Assembly (NCBI RefSeq): GCF_001310815.1
Contig: NZ_BAZK01000009.1
Span: 176,941-240,940 of the forward strand
Origin: Pseudovibrio denitrificans JCM 12308
Lineage (GTDB): Bacteria; Pseudomonadota; Alphaproteobacteria; Rhizobiales; Stappiaceae
Length of the DNA stretch: 64,000 nucleotides
Direction: 5' to 3'
Below, piece by piece: positions 22,771-30,671 of the stretch. Below the pieces are notes generated by a model, which saw only the letters and a program-made list of their open reading frames with translations, was not told the DNA's origin and made no database searches. Position 1 is the stretch's first letter, and each line of letters opens with the position of its first letter. Made by a program: the position numbers and the translations under genes.

Positions 22771-23448
22771 GTCTTGCATAATCGCCAATGGCGCCTTTCA
22801 GCTGCACGCAAATGTCAGCATGGAAGCTGGTAGCAGTGTTGCCGTGATTGGCCCTTCAGGTGCAGGTAAATCGACCTTGCTGGAAGCAATCGCCGGTTTT
22901 CGCCAGATCTCTAAGGGTCACGTCTCATGGATGGGACAGGATCTGACAGAGCTGGCTCCGGGCAAACGCCCAATTGCTATGTTGTTTCAGGATGGCAACC
23001 TCTTTCCGCACCTTACAGCTGAGCAGAATGCAGCACTTGGTCTGCGTCCAAGCGGTAAACTCTCAAAAACAGAACAGGCTCAAGTTTCAGCTGCACTGGA
23101 GCGGGTTGGCCTTGCCGGGATGGGAACACGTAAACCTGCTGAACTGTCTGGCGGTCAACAAAGCCGCGTTGCGCTCGCCCGTGTGCTCGTGCAACACCGC
23201 GACCTGCTTCTGCTTGATGAGCCTTCGCCGCACTTGGCCCAGCCTTGAAGGCCGAAATGCTGGATCTGGTTGCAGAGCTAGCAACTGAGACAGGCACTAC
23301 GCTCATGATGGTCAGCCACGACCCACAAGACGCCCGCCGCATCACCAGCCAAGCCATGCTGGTTGCAGGCAGCACAGTCCATCCCCCCGCCGAAACCACA
23401 GAACTGCTGGACAATCCTCCACCGGCATTGAAGGAATATTTGGGTTAG
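22757..23448 (+). CDS. thiQ: Thiamine/TPP ABC transporter ATP-binding protein ThiQ, apparent frameshift
   Basis: ATPase subunit of the thiamine importer. Walker A is GPSGAGKSTL (about residues 33-42), the Q loop is MLFQDGNLFPHLT, and the signature is LSGGQQSRVALARVL. The frame breaks right after the Walker B LLLLDEP; one T is missing near 23225, and adding it gives DEPFAALGPALKAEMLDLV, followed by the H loop MMVSHDPQDARR. The restored protein has 230 residues, normal for ThiQ. The 3' end is C-rich on the coding strand. thiBPQ form one riboswitch-controlled operon. Confidence 0.9.
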
Positions 23449-23606
23449 CTCTTCGGTCTGGAGCTCATCAGCCGAACGCAAAAGCGTGATTGGCGTCCTT
23501 TTGGTATTTCTGATTTTATCTCTCAAGCAGTGCGTGTATGGCCCTGACGGAGTTCCGATTTTTGCGCACTGCACTTTGGTTTTGCAACTGGAAAGAGGTT
23601 TAAATC

Positions 23607-24587
23607 ATGGGTTTGCTTCAGGATGGACGCTGGGTTGATCGTTGGTATGACACCTCTAAAGCGGGTGGGCGATTTGAGCGCAAAGCGTCTCAGTTTCGAA
23701 ACTGGGTCACCTCAGATGGTCAACCTGGCCCCAGTGGGAAAGCCGGGTTTAAAGCAGAAGCGGGTCGCTATCACCTTTACGTTTCACTCGCATGCCCATG
23801 GGCTCACAGAACTCTGATTTTTCGAAGCCTCAAAGGCCTTGAGGAGATGATTTCATTGTCCGTCGTCCATTGGCATATGGCTGAGAATGGATGGACCTTC
23901 GAAGAAGGGGAAGGCGTTCAGCCGGATACCATCAACCATGCTAAGTTCATGTATCAGGTCTATACCGCAGCTCAATCGGACTACTCAGGCCGTGTGACGG
24001 TCCCTGTCCTTTGGGACAAAGAGAACAACACGATCGTCTCCAACGAATCCTCCGAGATTATTCGGATGTTCAATTCCGCTTTTGATGATGTTGGAGCGAA
24101 ATCAGGCGATTACTACCCTGAAGCTTTGAGGGCCGAGATTGATGCTCTGAATGACCGCATCTACACCACAGTCAACAATGGCGTTTACAAAGCCGGGTTC
24201 GCAACAACACAAGCCGCCTACGAGGAAGCTTTGTATCCTTTGTTCGAGACACTGGACTGGCTCGAAAGCAAGCTTGCGAAATATCGGTATCTGACTGGAG
24301 CGACTATCACGGAAGCGGACTGGAGACTGTTTACGACGCTGGTACGTTTTGATCCTGTCTATGTGGGACACTTCAAATGTAATCTGCGGCGGATACAGGA
24401 TTACCCGAATCTATCCAATTACCTTCGAGATCTCTTCCAACAACCGGGTATCACCAAAACCGTCAACCTCCACCACATCAAAGCGCACTACTACACCAGC
24501 CACGCAACAATAAACCCAACAGGTATAGTGCCGGTTGGGCCAGAGGTTGACTATAGCCATCCCCATGACAGGGCAAAGTTGGGGTAG
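23607..24587 (+). CDS. Glutathionyl-hydroquinone reductase (Xi-class GST, YqjG/ECM4 family)
   Basis: A 326-residue cytoplasmic thioltransferase that removes glutathione from glutathionyl-hydroquinones, protecting against quinones and chlorinated aromatics. The thioredoxin-like domain carries the catalytic Cys in SLACPWAHR (about residues 69-77), and the C-terminal helical GST domain contains the family motifs VYKAGFATTQAAYEEA and YLTGATITEADWRLF. The start has GAAAGAGG upstream. It stands alone between thiQ and the convergent DUF1330 gene and has a second homologue at 35771-36748. Its last 100 coding bases before the final codons are C-rich (24421-24520: 40 C, 10 G by hand count), and no hairpin terminator follows. 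Confidence 0.9.
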   Translation: MGLLQDGRWVDRWYDTSKAGGRFERKASQFRNWVTSDGQPGPSGKAGFKAEAGRYHLYVSLACPWAHRTLIFRSLKGLEEMISLSVVHWHMAENGWTFEEGEGVQPDTINHAKFMYQVYTAAQSDYSGRVTVPVLWDKENNTIVSNESSEIIRMFNSAFDDVGAKSGDYYPEALRAEIDALNDRIYTTVNNGVYKAGFATTQAAYEEALYPLFETLDWLESKLAKYRYLTGATITEADWRLFTTLVRFDPVYVGHFKCNLRRIQDYPNLSNYLRDLFQQPGITKTVNLHHIKAHYYTSHATINPTGIVPVGPEVDYSHPHDRAKLG

Positions 24588-24637
24588 GAAGACCGCGAAA
24601 GCAACGACAACAACGATGTTGATCGCTTTCCGCCTTA

Positions 24638-24925
24638 CTACATCCCCTCTACAATCAAAATATCCGCGAAAGCAGCGTGGGCTCGGTGGGATTTGGCTTG
24701 TTGGTATTCGGGGGAGTGGTAGCAGGCGAGGGCTTGGGTCATGGTGTCGAACTCGATGACCACGTTGCGGGGATGGGCGGTGCCTTCCAGGTGTTCGGTT
24801 TTGCCGCCGCGGGCTAGAAAGCGGGCGCCGTATTTTTGGAAGGCGGCAGGGGCGGCCTTTGTGTAGTCAGCATAAGCCTCAGCGTCAGTCACTGTGACGT
24901 GGGCAATCCAATAGGCTTTTGGCAT
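24638..24925 (-). CDS. DUF1330 family protein
   Basis: A 95-residue protein of the DUF1330 (ferredoxin-like, dimeric alpha-beta barrel) family: starts MPKAYWIAHVTVTDAEAY and contains FLARGGKTEHLEG and the conserved VVIEFDTMTQALACYHSPEY. Members are small cytoplasmic proteins of unknown role often found near catabolic genes. The start codon directly follows the stop codon of the GntR gene on the same strand, so the two are co-transcribed. The coding strand is C-rich across the 3' half. Confidence 0.85.
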   Translation of the reverse strand: MPKAYWIAHVTVTDAEAYADYTKAAPAAFQKYGARFLARGGKTEHLEGTAHPRNVVIEFDTMTQALACYHSPEYQQAKSHRAHAAFADILIVEGM

Positions 24926-25623
24926 TTATTTTTCGCTCTTGCTCAGCTCTGCAGTCAGAAGGGTTTTGGCGATGTTGGCTGCTTCTGTCAGGTGCACCTT
25001 GATGGCTGCGGCTGCTGCATCAGCATCGTTGGAATCGATCGCAGAGTAGATTTTTTCCATCCGCTTGTACCCGGCTTCATGACGGTCACGGGTTCCCAAT
25101 GTCATTGCACGTAGGCGGCTGATGCGACCGTTGAGTCGCTGAACAACTTCCCATGCCACGTTCTGTCCGCTGATCTCGAAAATACACTGATAAAACAGAG
25201 TTGTTGCCTCAAACAGATCATTGGTCTCGCCGCTGCTATACGCGGATTTGAGCTGGCCGAGGCTTTGCCGAGTTTTTTCTTATCCCCATCTTTGGCCAGT
25301 TCTGCGCATTTCTGTGCGGCGCTGGTCTCCAGAAGCATGCGGATTTCATAGATCTGCTGCGCGTTTTCCCAATCCAGTTTTGCAACGATCGGGCCTTTGT
25401 TTGGTAGGATTTCAACCAGCCCCTCAGCTTCGAGGTAACGGATGGTTTCCCTTACAACTGAGCGACTTACGCCTAGCTGGTCGCACAAAGGACGTTCCAC
25501 CAGACGGTCCCCAGACTGGAAGTGCCCGGCAATGATAGCGGCCCGCATTTTTTCAAGGGCCATATCGCGAAGCGTCATTGTTGGACGCTCAATCTTCAAA
25601 GGATTATTTGCAGTCTCGATCAT
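24926..25623 (-). CDS. GntR-family regulator (FadR/FCD subfamily), apparent frameshift
   Basis: A transcription factor with an N-terminal winged helix (MALEKMRAAIIAGHFQSG through LCDQLGVSRSVVRETIRYLE) and a C-terminal all-helical FCD ligand-binding domain (ENAQQIYEIRMLLE; RHEAGYKRMEKIYSAI). One C is missing near 25254; adding it gives LGKASAQLKSAYSSGETNDL and a normal 232-residue protein. It is divergent from the putative trigonelline operon, with a perfect TGGTATACCA-type palindrome between them, so it is the likely local regulator, releasing DNA when it binds a pathway compound. Downstream it is joined to DUF1330. Confidence 0.88.
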
Positions 25624-25665
25624 GGACGCAATCTAGCCCGCGTTTACTTCATTCGCAAGAAGGTA

Positions 25666-25695
25666 TTGACATTCGGTATTATGGTATACCATCTT
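25666..25695 (+). promoter_or_regulatory. Promoter with GntR operator palindrome before the catabolic operon
   Basis: TTGACA (25666-25671) is a perfect -35 hexamer, followed by the 12-bp palindrome ATGGTATACCAT (25681-25692). The core TGGTATACCA fits operators of FCD-type GntR repressors. Its position between the -35 and the expected -10 region would block RNA polymerase. The -10 itself is weak, so exact promoter placement is uncertain. Confidence 0.7.
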
Positions 25696-25735
25696 ATCAC
25701 CATCGATTTTGTGAGTGGAATGAACGGAAGATCAA

Positions 25736-26344
25736 ATGCCGGCAGAAATACGCAAGACGCTTCTTCATGTGGAAGACACGCTGATTGAGGGTGGCAAAAA
25801 AGCAGAGGTACCTTTGCGGATGATTGCTGCTGTGGCTGTCATCAAGAACCCATGGGCCGGACAGGGCTTCGTTGAGGATCTTCGCCCGGGCATCCATGAT
25901 GTTGCGCCGGATGTTGGCAAACTGCTGACAGACATGATCATCAACTTTGCCGGTTCTGGCGAAGCAGTTGAAGGCTATGGCAAAGCGGCTGTTGTTGGTG
26001 TGAACGGTGAAGTGGAGCATGCTTCTGCGCTCATTCACACGCTGCAGTTTGGCAATTTTTACCGCGAAGCAGTTGGCGCTAAAACATATCTGGCGTTCTG
26101 CAACACTCGCGCTGGTGCCAATGCGCCGATCATGATTCCGCTGATGGACAAGAACGATGGTGGACGTCGTTCGCATTACCTGACCATTCAGCTGGCTATT
26201 CCGGATGCACCGGCCCCGGATGAGATCGTGATTGCATTGGGCGCTTCTCTGGCAGGCCGTCCGCACCACCGGATTGGTGATCGTTATCAGGACCTTAAGG
26301 AGCTGGGACATGACGTTGACAACCCTGCAGCTGTCACATCCTAA
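25736..26344 (+). CDS. DUF1185 ('amino acid synthesis') family protein
   Basis: A 202-residue protein matching the DUF1185 family (PF06684): MPAEIRKTLLHVEDTLIEGG, AVAVIKNPWAGQGFVEDL, and near the C-terminus ASLAGRPHHRIGDRYQDL. The family name is historical and the biochemical role is unknown; it has a compact alpha-beta fold. First gene of the operon, 44 bases after the GntR operator, overlapping the hydrolase gene by 35 bases. Its position suggests a role in ring-cleavage chemistry, for example as an isomerase or hydrolase of an unstable intermediate, but that is inference. Confidence 0.85.
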   Translation: MPAEIRKTLLHVEDTLIEGGKKAEVPLRMIAAVAVIKNPWAGQGFVEDLRPGIHDVAPDVGKLLTDMIINFAGSGEAVEGYGKAAVVGVNGEVEHASALIHTLQFGNFYREAVGAKTYLAFCNTRAGANAPIMIPLMDKNDGGRRSHYLTIQLAIPDAPAPDEIVIALGASLAGRPHHRIGDRYQDLKELGHDVDNPAAVTS

Positions 26345-27116
26345 AGGTACCGTCTGCTACCGCGAAGTAGGCGAAGGCGAGCCGCTCGTGCTGGTGCACG
26401 GCGTTGGCATGCAGGACGCCTCCTGGGGTCCGCAGGTCGAGTTCTTTGCCAAAACGCACCGCGTGATTGCTGTGAATATGCCAGGGCACGGAGGAAGCAC
26501 TGCGCTTCCTCAAGGCTCTCAGCTGGAGGACTACGTAGAGTGGCTCCACGCTGTGATCAGCGCGCTGGGATTTGAGCAGGTAAATCTGGCGGGTCACTCC
26601 ATGGGCGCGTTGATCAGCGGTGGTTACGCAGCAACGCATCCAGAACGCGTAAAACGCGTTGCTTTGTTGAACGGCGTTTACCGCAGAACACCTGAAGCCC
26701 GCAGTGCTGTGCAAGCGCGGGCCAAGGAGATTGCACAGGGCAATATCAACATCGATGGTCCGCTGAGCCGCTGGTTCGGCAACAGTGATGTTGAGTTGAA
26801 CGCCAAGGAACAGGTCGGCAACTGGCTGCGGGAGGTAGATCCGGTTGGATATGCGATCACTTACAATGCGTTTGCACATGGTGATGCAACCTATGCCGAC
26901 AAATGGGAAGAGATCCGGTGTCCCGCTCTTTTGCTGACGGGCGATGGTGATCCGAACTCGACCAAGGAAATGGCCGTGGATATGGCGCAGGCTGCTCAGG
27001 ACGGCATTGTCTGCATCATTGAAGGTCACCGTCACATGGTCAACCTGACGGCACCGGAACAAGTCAACGCCGCGATGGCGAGCTGGTTGAAACAACCAAT
27101 AAGAACAAACGGATAG
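26310..27116 (+). CDS. tgnD: Alpha/beta hydrolase, candidate (E)-2-((N-methylformamido)methylene)succinate hydrolase
   Basis: A 268-residue alpha/beta hydrolase. The oxyanion region is LVHGVGMQDASWG, the nucleophile elbow GHSMGA (Ser near residue 99), the acid lies near GDGDPN, and the His in EGHRHMVN. ATG 26310 is preferred over an earlier in-frame start at 26232, which lies inside the DUF1185 gene, because AAGGAG stands seven bases upstream. In trigonelline catabolism TgnD converts the N-methylformamido-methylene succinate intermediate to succinate semialdehyde, methylamine, formate and CO2. Assignment rests on operon context (monooxygenase pair, dehydrogenase, SSADH, betaine-type transporter), not on sequence identity, so related N-heterocycle substrates remain possible. 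Confidence 0.65.
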   Translation: MTLTTLQLSHPKGTVCYREVGEGEPLVLVHGVGMQDASWGPQVEFFAKTHRVIAVNMPGHGGSTALPQGSQLEDYVEWLHAVISALGFEQVNLAGHSMGALISGGYAATHPERVKRVALLNGVYRRTPEARSAVQARAKEIAQGNINIDGPLSRWFGNSDVELNAKEQVGNWLREVDPVGYAITYNAFAHGDATYADKWEEIRCPALLLTGDGDPNSTKEMAVDMAQAAQDGIVCIIEGHRHMVNLTAPEQVNAAMASWLKQPIRTNG

Positions 27117-27133
27117 AAAGGGAGATCTACCCG

Positions 27134-28051
27134 ATGACAGCCATGGACCCACGGAGTTTGAGGAATGCGTTTGGGACATTCCTGACCGGCGTTACGGTAG
27201 TGACAGCCCATGGAGCAGATGGTGAACCGCTTGGCTTTACCGCGAACTCCTTCTCAAGTGTTTCTCTGGACCCGCCATTGCTGCTGGTGTGTCTTGCAAA
27301 GAGTTCCAGCAATTATGATGCGCTGACAAATGCATCCGGTTTCGCCGTTAATATCCTGGCTGAGACTCAGAAGGATGTGTCCAACACCTTCGCAAGCCGC
27401 GTTGAAGACCGCTTTGCGACTGTGGACTGGAAGGTTGGGCCAAATGGTGCACCAGTCATCTCCGATGTGGCTGCATGGTTCGATTGCTCCATGCACAATG
27501 TGGTTGATGCGGGTGATCATGCGATCCTGATTGGTGAAGTGAAAGCGTTTGATACTGGCGTTGCCAATGGTCTGGGCTATGCCCGTGGCGCCTACTTTAC
27601 GGCGACACAGGAAGTCAGCTCCATTCAGGTGGACAGTGAGACCATCATCAGCGCGCTTTTGGAACGAGACGGCAAACTGCTGTTTCTTGAAGATGATGCT
27701 GGGCAACTGCGTTTGCCAAGTCGCACGGCCAGCAAAGGCACCCCTACAAAAGAACTTGCTGCGCTCCTGGAAGAAGCCGGGATTCCTTCTTCCGTTGGCT
27801 TTATCTACTCCGTTTATGAGGATGAGAGCGCAAATGCCCAGCATCTGGCCTTTCACTGCAGCGCTGGCGAGGGAGACAGCAAAGTCGGGAGCTTCCTGTC
27901 GCTGACGGACGACGTGCTGGCACGGGTGAAAGATTCAGCAACGCAAACAATGCTCACCCGATTTGCGAGAGAGGCGCAAAAGGGCAACTTCGGCATTTAT
28001 TTTGGAAATCAGGAAAGCGGCGAAGTGCGCAAAATCGCACTGGGAGAGTAA
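27134..28051 (+). CDS. tgnA: Flavin reductase with C-terminal degenerate NUDIX-like domain, candidate trigonelline monooxygenase reductase
   Basis: A 305-residue protein. Residues 1-160 form a flavin-reductase-like (HpaC-type) FMN domain: RNAFGTFLTGVTVVTAHG, GFTANSFSSVSLDPPLLLVC and ARGAYF. Residues about 170-305 are an extra domain (KLLFLEDDAGQLRLPSR, ELAALLEEAGIPSS) resembling a NUDIX fold without a convincing catalytic NUDIX box. Two-component monooxygenase reductases sometimes have extra C-terminal regulatory domains, as in p-hydroxyphenylacetate hydroxylase C1. It would supply reduced flavin to the luciferase-like oxygenase encoded three bases downstream. Start codon has GGGAGAT upstream. 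The reductase call is strong; the trigonelline role comes from context. Confidence 0.72.
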   Translation: MTAMDPRSLRNAFGTFLTGVTVVTAHGADGEPLGFTANSFSSVSLDPPLLLVCLAKSSSNYDALTNASGFAVNILAETQKDVSNTFASRVEDRFATVDWKVGPNGAPVISDVAAWFDCSMHNVVDAGDHAILIGEVKAFDTGVANGLGYARGAYFTATQEVSSIQVDSETIISALLERDGKLLFLEDDAGQLRLPSRTASKGTPTKELAALLEEAGIPSSVGFIYSVYEDESANAQHLAFHCSAGEGDSKVGSFLSLTDDVLARVKDSATQTMLTRFAREAQKGNFGIYFGNQESGEVRKIALGE

Positions 28052-28054
28052 GCC

Positions 28055-29101
28055 ATGAAATTTTCACTATTCATCCATCTGGAACGTATTTCAGCAGACG
28101 AAAGTCAGCAAAAACTCTATGACGAGTTTCTGCAGCTCTGTGAGATCGCTGACAAAGGCGGCATGCATGCGATCTGGACTGGTGAACACCATGGCATGAA
28201 CTTCACCATTGCGCCTAACCCTTTCATCAATCTTGTAGACTTGGCACGGCGGACTGAAAATGTACGTCTTGGAACTGGAACAGTCATCGCGCCCTTCTGG
28301 CATCCAATCAAGCTGGCTGGCGAAGCTGCTATGGCGGACATCATTATGGACGGCCGTCTTGAGCTGGGTATCGCTCGTGGTGCTTACAGCTTCGAATATG
28401 AGCGGATGATGCCAGGTCTTGATGCATGGGAAGCCGGTCAGCGCATGCGTGAGCTGGTGCCTGCGGTCAAGAAGCTCTGGGAAGGCGACTACACCCATGA
28501 AGGTGAGTATTGGCAGTTCCCGAAAACCACCTCTGCGCCGCAGCCAATGCAGCAGCCTCACCCGCCAATCTGGGTGGCGGCTCGTGATCCAAACTCCCAT
28601 GACTTTGCAGTTGCAAACGGCTGTAACGTTCAGGTGACCCCGCTTTGGAACGGTGATGATGAAGTTGAAAGCCTCATGGAGCGCTTCAACGATGCTTGTG
28701 AGAAGAGCCCATCCGTTCCACGTCCAAAGATCATGCTGCTGCGCCACACGTATGTTGGCGGAGATGATGCGGATGTTCAGCAGGGTGCTGAAGAGATCAA
28801 CCGTTTCTACAACTACTTCGGTGCATGGTTCAAAAACGAGCGTCCAATCACACAGGGTCTCATTGAGCCGCTGAGTGACGAAGATATTGCGAACCATCCG
28901 TTCTACAGCGCAGAGCAGATGCGCACCAACAACGTGATTGGCACCTCTGAGAAGGTTATCGAGCGCCTCAAGCACTACGAAGACCTTGGCTATGACGAGT
29001 ACTCATTCTGGATTGATAGCGGCATGTCGTTTGAGCGTAAGAAAGCGTCTCTTGAACGCTTCATCAACGAAGTAATGCCTGCTTTCCAAAAGGATGCATG
29101 A
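28055..29101 (+). CDS. tgnB: Luciferase-like flavin monooxygenase, candidate trigonelline oxygenase component
   Basis: A 348-residue LLM-class oxygenase with a TIM-barrel fold: N-terminal MKFSLFIHLERI, then WTGEHHGMNFTIAPNP, RTENVRLGTGTVIAPFWHP and RLELGIARGAYSFEYERM, typical of bacterial-luciferase relatives that use reduced FMN. It sits between its probable flavin reductase (three bases upstream) and an aldehyde dehydrogenase whose start overlaps its stop. In Acinetobacter baylyi TgnB opens the pyridinium ring of N-methylnicotinate by this chemistry. Other LLM oxygenases attack alkanes, sulfonates or other N-heterocycles, so the family is certain and the substrate is inferred. Confidence 0.72.
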   Translation: MKFSLFIHLERISADESQQKLYDEFLQLCEIADKGGMHAIWTGEHHGMNFTIAPNPFINLVDLARRTENVRLGTGTVIAPFWHPIKLAGEAAMADIIMDGRLELGIARGAYSFEYERMMPGLDAWEAGQRMRELVPAVKKLWEGDYTHEGEYWQFPKTTSAPQPMQQPHPPIWVAARDPNSHDFAVANGCNVQVTPLWNGDDEVESLMERFNDACEKSPSVPRPKIMLLRHTYVGGDDADVQQGAEEINRFYNYFGAWFKNERPITQGLIEPLSDEDIANHPFYSAEQMRTNNVIGTSEKVIERLKHYEDLGYDEYSFWIDSGMSFERKKASLERFINEVMPAFQKDA

Positions 29102-30567
29102 TGAAACGCTTCCTGCACTATATCGATGGTCGTTTTGAAGAGGGTTCAGCACAGTTTCAAAGTCTGGATCCGGCAACCGGTCAGCCTTGGGCAGAAATGC
29201 CTGAGGCGCGGACAGAGGATGTCAACCGGGCGGTTACTGCCGCTGAACGGGCTTTCTTTGATCCGAGCTGGAGCGGCCTGACCGCAACACAGCGCGGTAA
29301 GCTGCTCTACAAACTGGCAGATCTGGTTGAAGCCAATGCACCAAAACTGGCTCAGCTGGAAACGCAGGATACCGGCAAGATCATCCGCGAAACCTCTGCG
29401 CAAGTGGCGTATGTGGCGGATTACTATCGGTATTATGCTGGTCTGGCAGACAAGATTGAAGGTGCTCACCTGCCAATCGACAAGCAGGATATGGAAGTCT
29501 GGCTGCGCCGTGAGCCTGTTGGCGTTGTGGCGGCGATTGTTCCCTGGAACAACCAGCTTTTCCTGTCTGCAGTTAAGATTGGTCCGGCGCTTGCTGCTGG
29601 CTGTACGCTGATTGTGAAAGCATCAGAAGAAGGCCCGGCACCGCTTCTTGAGTTTGCCAAACTGATTGAAGAAGCTGGCTTCCCGAAAGGCGTTGTCAAC
29701 ATCATCACTGGCTTTGGTCCGGAATGCGGTCAGGTGCTCACATCACACCCATCCGTTGCTCATGTAGCCTTCACAGGTGGGCCAGAAACTGCCAAGCATA
29801 TCGTTCGCAATTCCGCAGAAAACCTCGCTAGCACCTCGCTGGAACTGGGCGGAAAGTCTCCGTTCATCGTGTTTGAGGATGCGGATATCGACAGTGCGGT
29901 CAATGCACAGATCTCCGGCATCTTTGCGGCAACCGGGCAAAGCTGTGTTGCAGGCTCTCGTCTGATCATCGCAAAGAGCATCAAGGATGAATTTCTGGCA
30001 CGCTTGAAAGCGAAAGCTGAAGCCGTTGTCATTGGCCATCCGCAGGATATGGCAACTGAGGTTGGGCCTTTGTGCAGTCAACGTCAGCGCGATCACATCA
30101 ACGCTGTGATCAAAGCCTCCGTGGACGCTGGCGCCAAACTGCTGACAGGCGGTGTAGATTGTGAGCGGGACGGGTTCTACTTCCCGCCAACCATTCTGGA
30201 TTGCTCAGAAGTGCCGAATGCCCCTTGCGTGACAACCGAGCTGTTTGGTCCGGTGCTTTCTGTCCTCACCTTTGAGACAGAGGCTGAAGCTCTGCAGATG
30301 GCTAATGACACGAAGTTTGGGTTGGCTTCCGGCATTTTCACAAAAAGCCTGACCCGTGCCCACCGTATGGTGAAAGGCATCCGCTCAGGCATCGTTTGGG
30401 TCAACACTTATCGCGCTGTTTCGCCAGTTGCTCCGTTTGGGGGGCAAGGCCTCTCCGGCCATGGCCGTGAAGGCGGGCTGCAGGCGGCGCTGGATTACAC
30501 AACAGTCAAAACAGTCTGGCTGCGCACGTCAGACGATCCGATCCCGGATCCATTCGTGATGCGCTGA
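29098..30567 (+). CDS. tgnC: Aldehyde dehydrogenase, candidate N-methylformamido-hydroxybutyrolactone dehydrogenase
   Basis: A 489-residue NAD(P)-dependent aldehyde dehydrogenase. Catalytic Glu lies in LELGGKSPF and catalytic Cys in ATGQSCVAGSR (about residue 285); PWNNQLF is the cofactor-binding region and the C-terminal APFGGQGLSGHGREGG motif is present. The start overlaps the oxygenase stop (ATGATGA), so ATG 29098 or 29101 may be used. In the trigonelline route TgnC oxidises the cyclic hemiacetal-type product of ring cleavage. A hexonate or betaine-aldehyde role is less likely because a second, SSADH-like dehydrogenase follows in the same operon. Confidence 0.72.
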   Translation: MMKRFLHYIDGRFEEGSAQFQSLDPATGQPWAEMPEARTEDVNRAVTAAERAFFDPSWSGLTATQRGKLLYKLADLVEANAPKLAQLETQDTGKIIRETSAQVAYVADYYRYYAGLADKIEGAHLPIDKQDMEVWLRREPVGVVAAIVPWNNQLFLSAVKIGPALAAGCTLIVKASEEGPAPLLEFAKLIEEAGFPKGVVNIITGFGPECGQVLTSHPSVAHVAFTGGPETAKHIVRNSAENLASTSLELGGKSPFIVFEDADIDSAVNAQISGIFAATGQSCVAGSRLIIAKSIKDEFLARLKAKAEAVVIGHPQDMATEVGPLCSQRQRDHINAVIKASVDAGAKLLTGGVDCERDGFYFPPTILDCSEVPNAPCVTTELFGPVLSVLTFETEAEALQMANDTKFGLASGIFTKSLTRAHRMVKGIRSGIVWVNTYRAVSPVAPFGGQGLSGHGREGGLQAALDYTTVKTVWLRTSDDPIPDPFVMR

Positions 30568-30671
30568 GACAAAGGAGAACCCCATCCATAACCCCAGCAA
30601 ATGGGGCTGTAGATAAGCCGGAGTGGAACCCGGCACGGGCAATACGCCCGAACATAGCCAGGGAGGGAACG

